DNA of 64,000 nt from Lysobacter solisilvae. GTDB taxonomy: Bacteria; Pseudomonadota; Gammaproteobacteria; Xanthomonadales; Xanthomonadaceae. How positions within the stretch are numbered: the first letter of the stretch is position 1; the number at the start of each line of letters is the position of its first letter. Made by a program: the position numbers and the translations under genes. The stretch covers positions 3,100,001-3,164,000 of the forward strand of contig NZ_CP071518.1 of NCBI RefSeq assembly GCF_016613535.2. The letters are read 5' to 3'. The notes beneath the pieces are model-generated. The model had not been told where the DNA came from, did no database searches, and was given only the letters and a program-made list of their open reading frames with translations. Shown here in pieces: positions 63,809 through 64,000 of this stretch.

Positions 63809-64000
63809 TTACCCGGTCCCGGACGACCGCCGCAGGGCCGAATCAGCGGCCTGGAGCCAAGCCTCGTGAACGAGGATTTCGATCACCTCCCATGGGAGGC
63901 GCTGTGCGCGGCCCGATGAATCCCAGACCTGTTTCAGGCGCGGCCGCGCCTCGTCCCACGTCGACGCAGACAGCATTGAGTACCCGTTCCGGCCCAAAGC
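63809..64000 (-). CDS. Small Trp-rich helical protein, subfamily B (copy 2), 5' end outside window
   Basis: The frame is open from the right edge (64000) to TGA-type stop at 63809. Its visible 63 residues (ALGRNGYSMLSASTWDEARP, RLKQVW, then LPWEVIEILVHEAW) align without gaps with the protein at 17355. The N-terminus is missing. It is preceded on this strand by nothing in the window and followed 256 bp later by a subfamily A gene; no other gene is seen between 63553 and 63808. Confidence 0.72.
   Translation of the reverse strand, partial: ALGRNGYSMLSASTWDEARPRLKQVWDSSGRAQRLPWEVIEILVHEAWLQAADSALRRSSGTG

Overview
The window is a high-GC chromosomal segment of a gammaproteobacterium, most likely Xanthomonadaceae (Lysobacter, Luteimonas or a close relative). 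The evidence is the gene order serC-pheA-hisC-aroA, divergent rluC/rne, lipoproteins and small TonB-domain proteins of Xanthomonad type, two-domain universal stress proteins, and intergenic repeats of the kind seen in that family. No phage, plasmid, insertion sequence or CRISPR array was found. Identifications rest on recalled family motifs, because no database search could be run.

Layout. 1-4220: end of a cytochrome c gene, a Xanthomonad membrane repeat protein broken by an amber codon, nfuA, phhB, a TonB-domain lipoprotein and a MmcQ/YjbR protein. 4250-5060: a 21-bp minisatellite followed by a REPIN-like inverted pair and decayed REP copies. 5075-10991: rluC, a 560-nt rne leader, rne, and a GacA-like regulator. 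11154-19112: M28 aminopeptidase, aldehyde dehydrogenase, several small proteins, a damaged quinone oxidoreductase gene, a GST and a damaged L,D-transpeptidase gene.

19223-31626 is a stress/low-oxygen island: a P-type cation ATPase, three tandem-domain universal stress proteins, a GNAT acetyltransferase, a low-affinity iron permease family protein, a thymidine/AMP-phosphorylase-like enzyme coupled to a PRPP synthetase homologue, an SDR, a truncated flavodoxin and a metallo-beta-lactamase/beta-CASP ribonuclease-like protein. Eight FNR/ANR-type boxes (TTGAY-N4-RTCAA) sit in front of its transcription units, six of them 52-60 bp from a start codon, with -10-like hexamers at the spacing expected for class II activation. 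This is the clearest system-level signal in the window.

31832-62113: a secreted beta-helix protein (two paralogues at 55914-57785), tRNA-Ser(UGA), LysR/azoR, a fused M16 peptidase, serS, a TonB protein, the translationally coupled serC-pheA-hisC-aroA operon, msrPQ, an FHA protein, polyhydroxyalkanoate/phasin-type proteins, a patatin-like phospholipase, a membrane-anchored Mrr-like nuclease-domain protein, an alcohol-forming fatty acyl-CoA reductase beside an acyl-CoA-binding protein and a TetR regulator, tRNA-Val(CAC), arsC, a TviB/WbpO-type UDP-sugar dehydrogenase and a PEP-mutase-family protein. The last 1.5 kb holds palindromic repeats and two members of a small Trp-rich protein family that occurs four times in the window.

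Caution: seven genes carry frame breaks, in most cases a single extra base in a G/C run, and two more carry an in-frame TAG. The pattern looks more like residual sequencing error than biology, and the affected entries say so.
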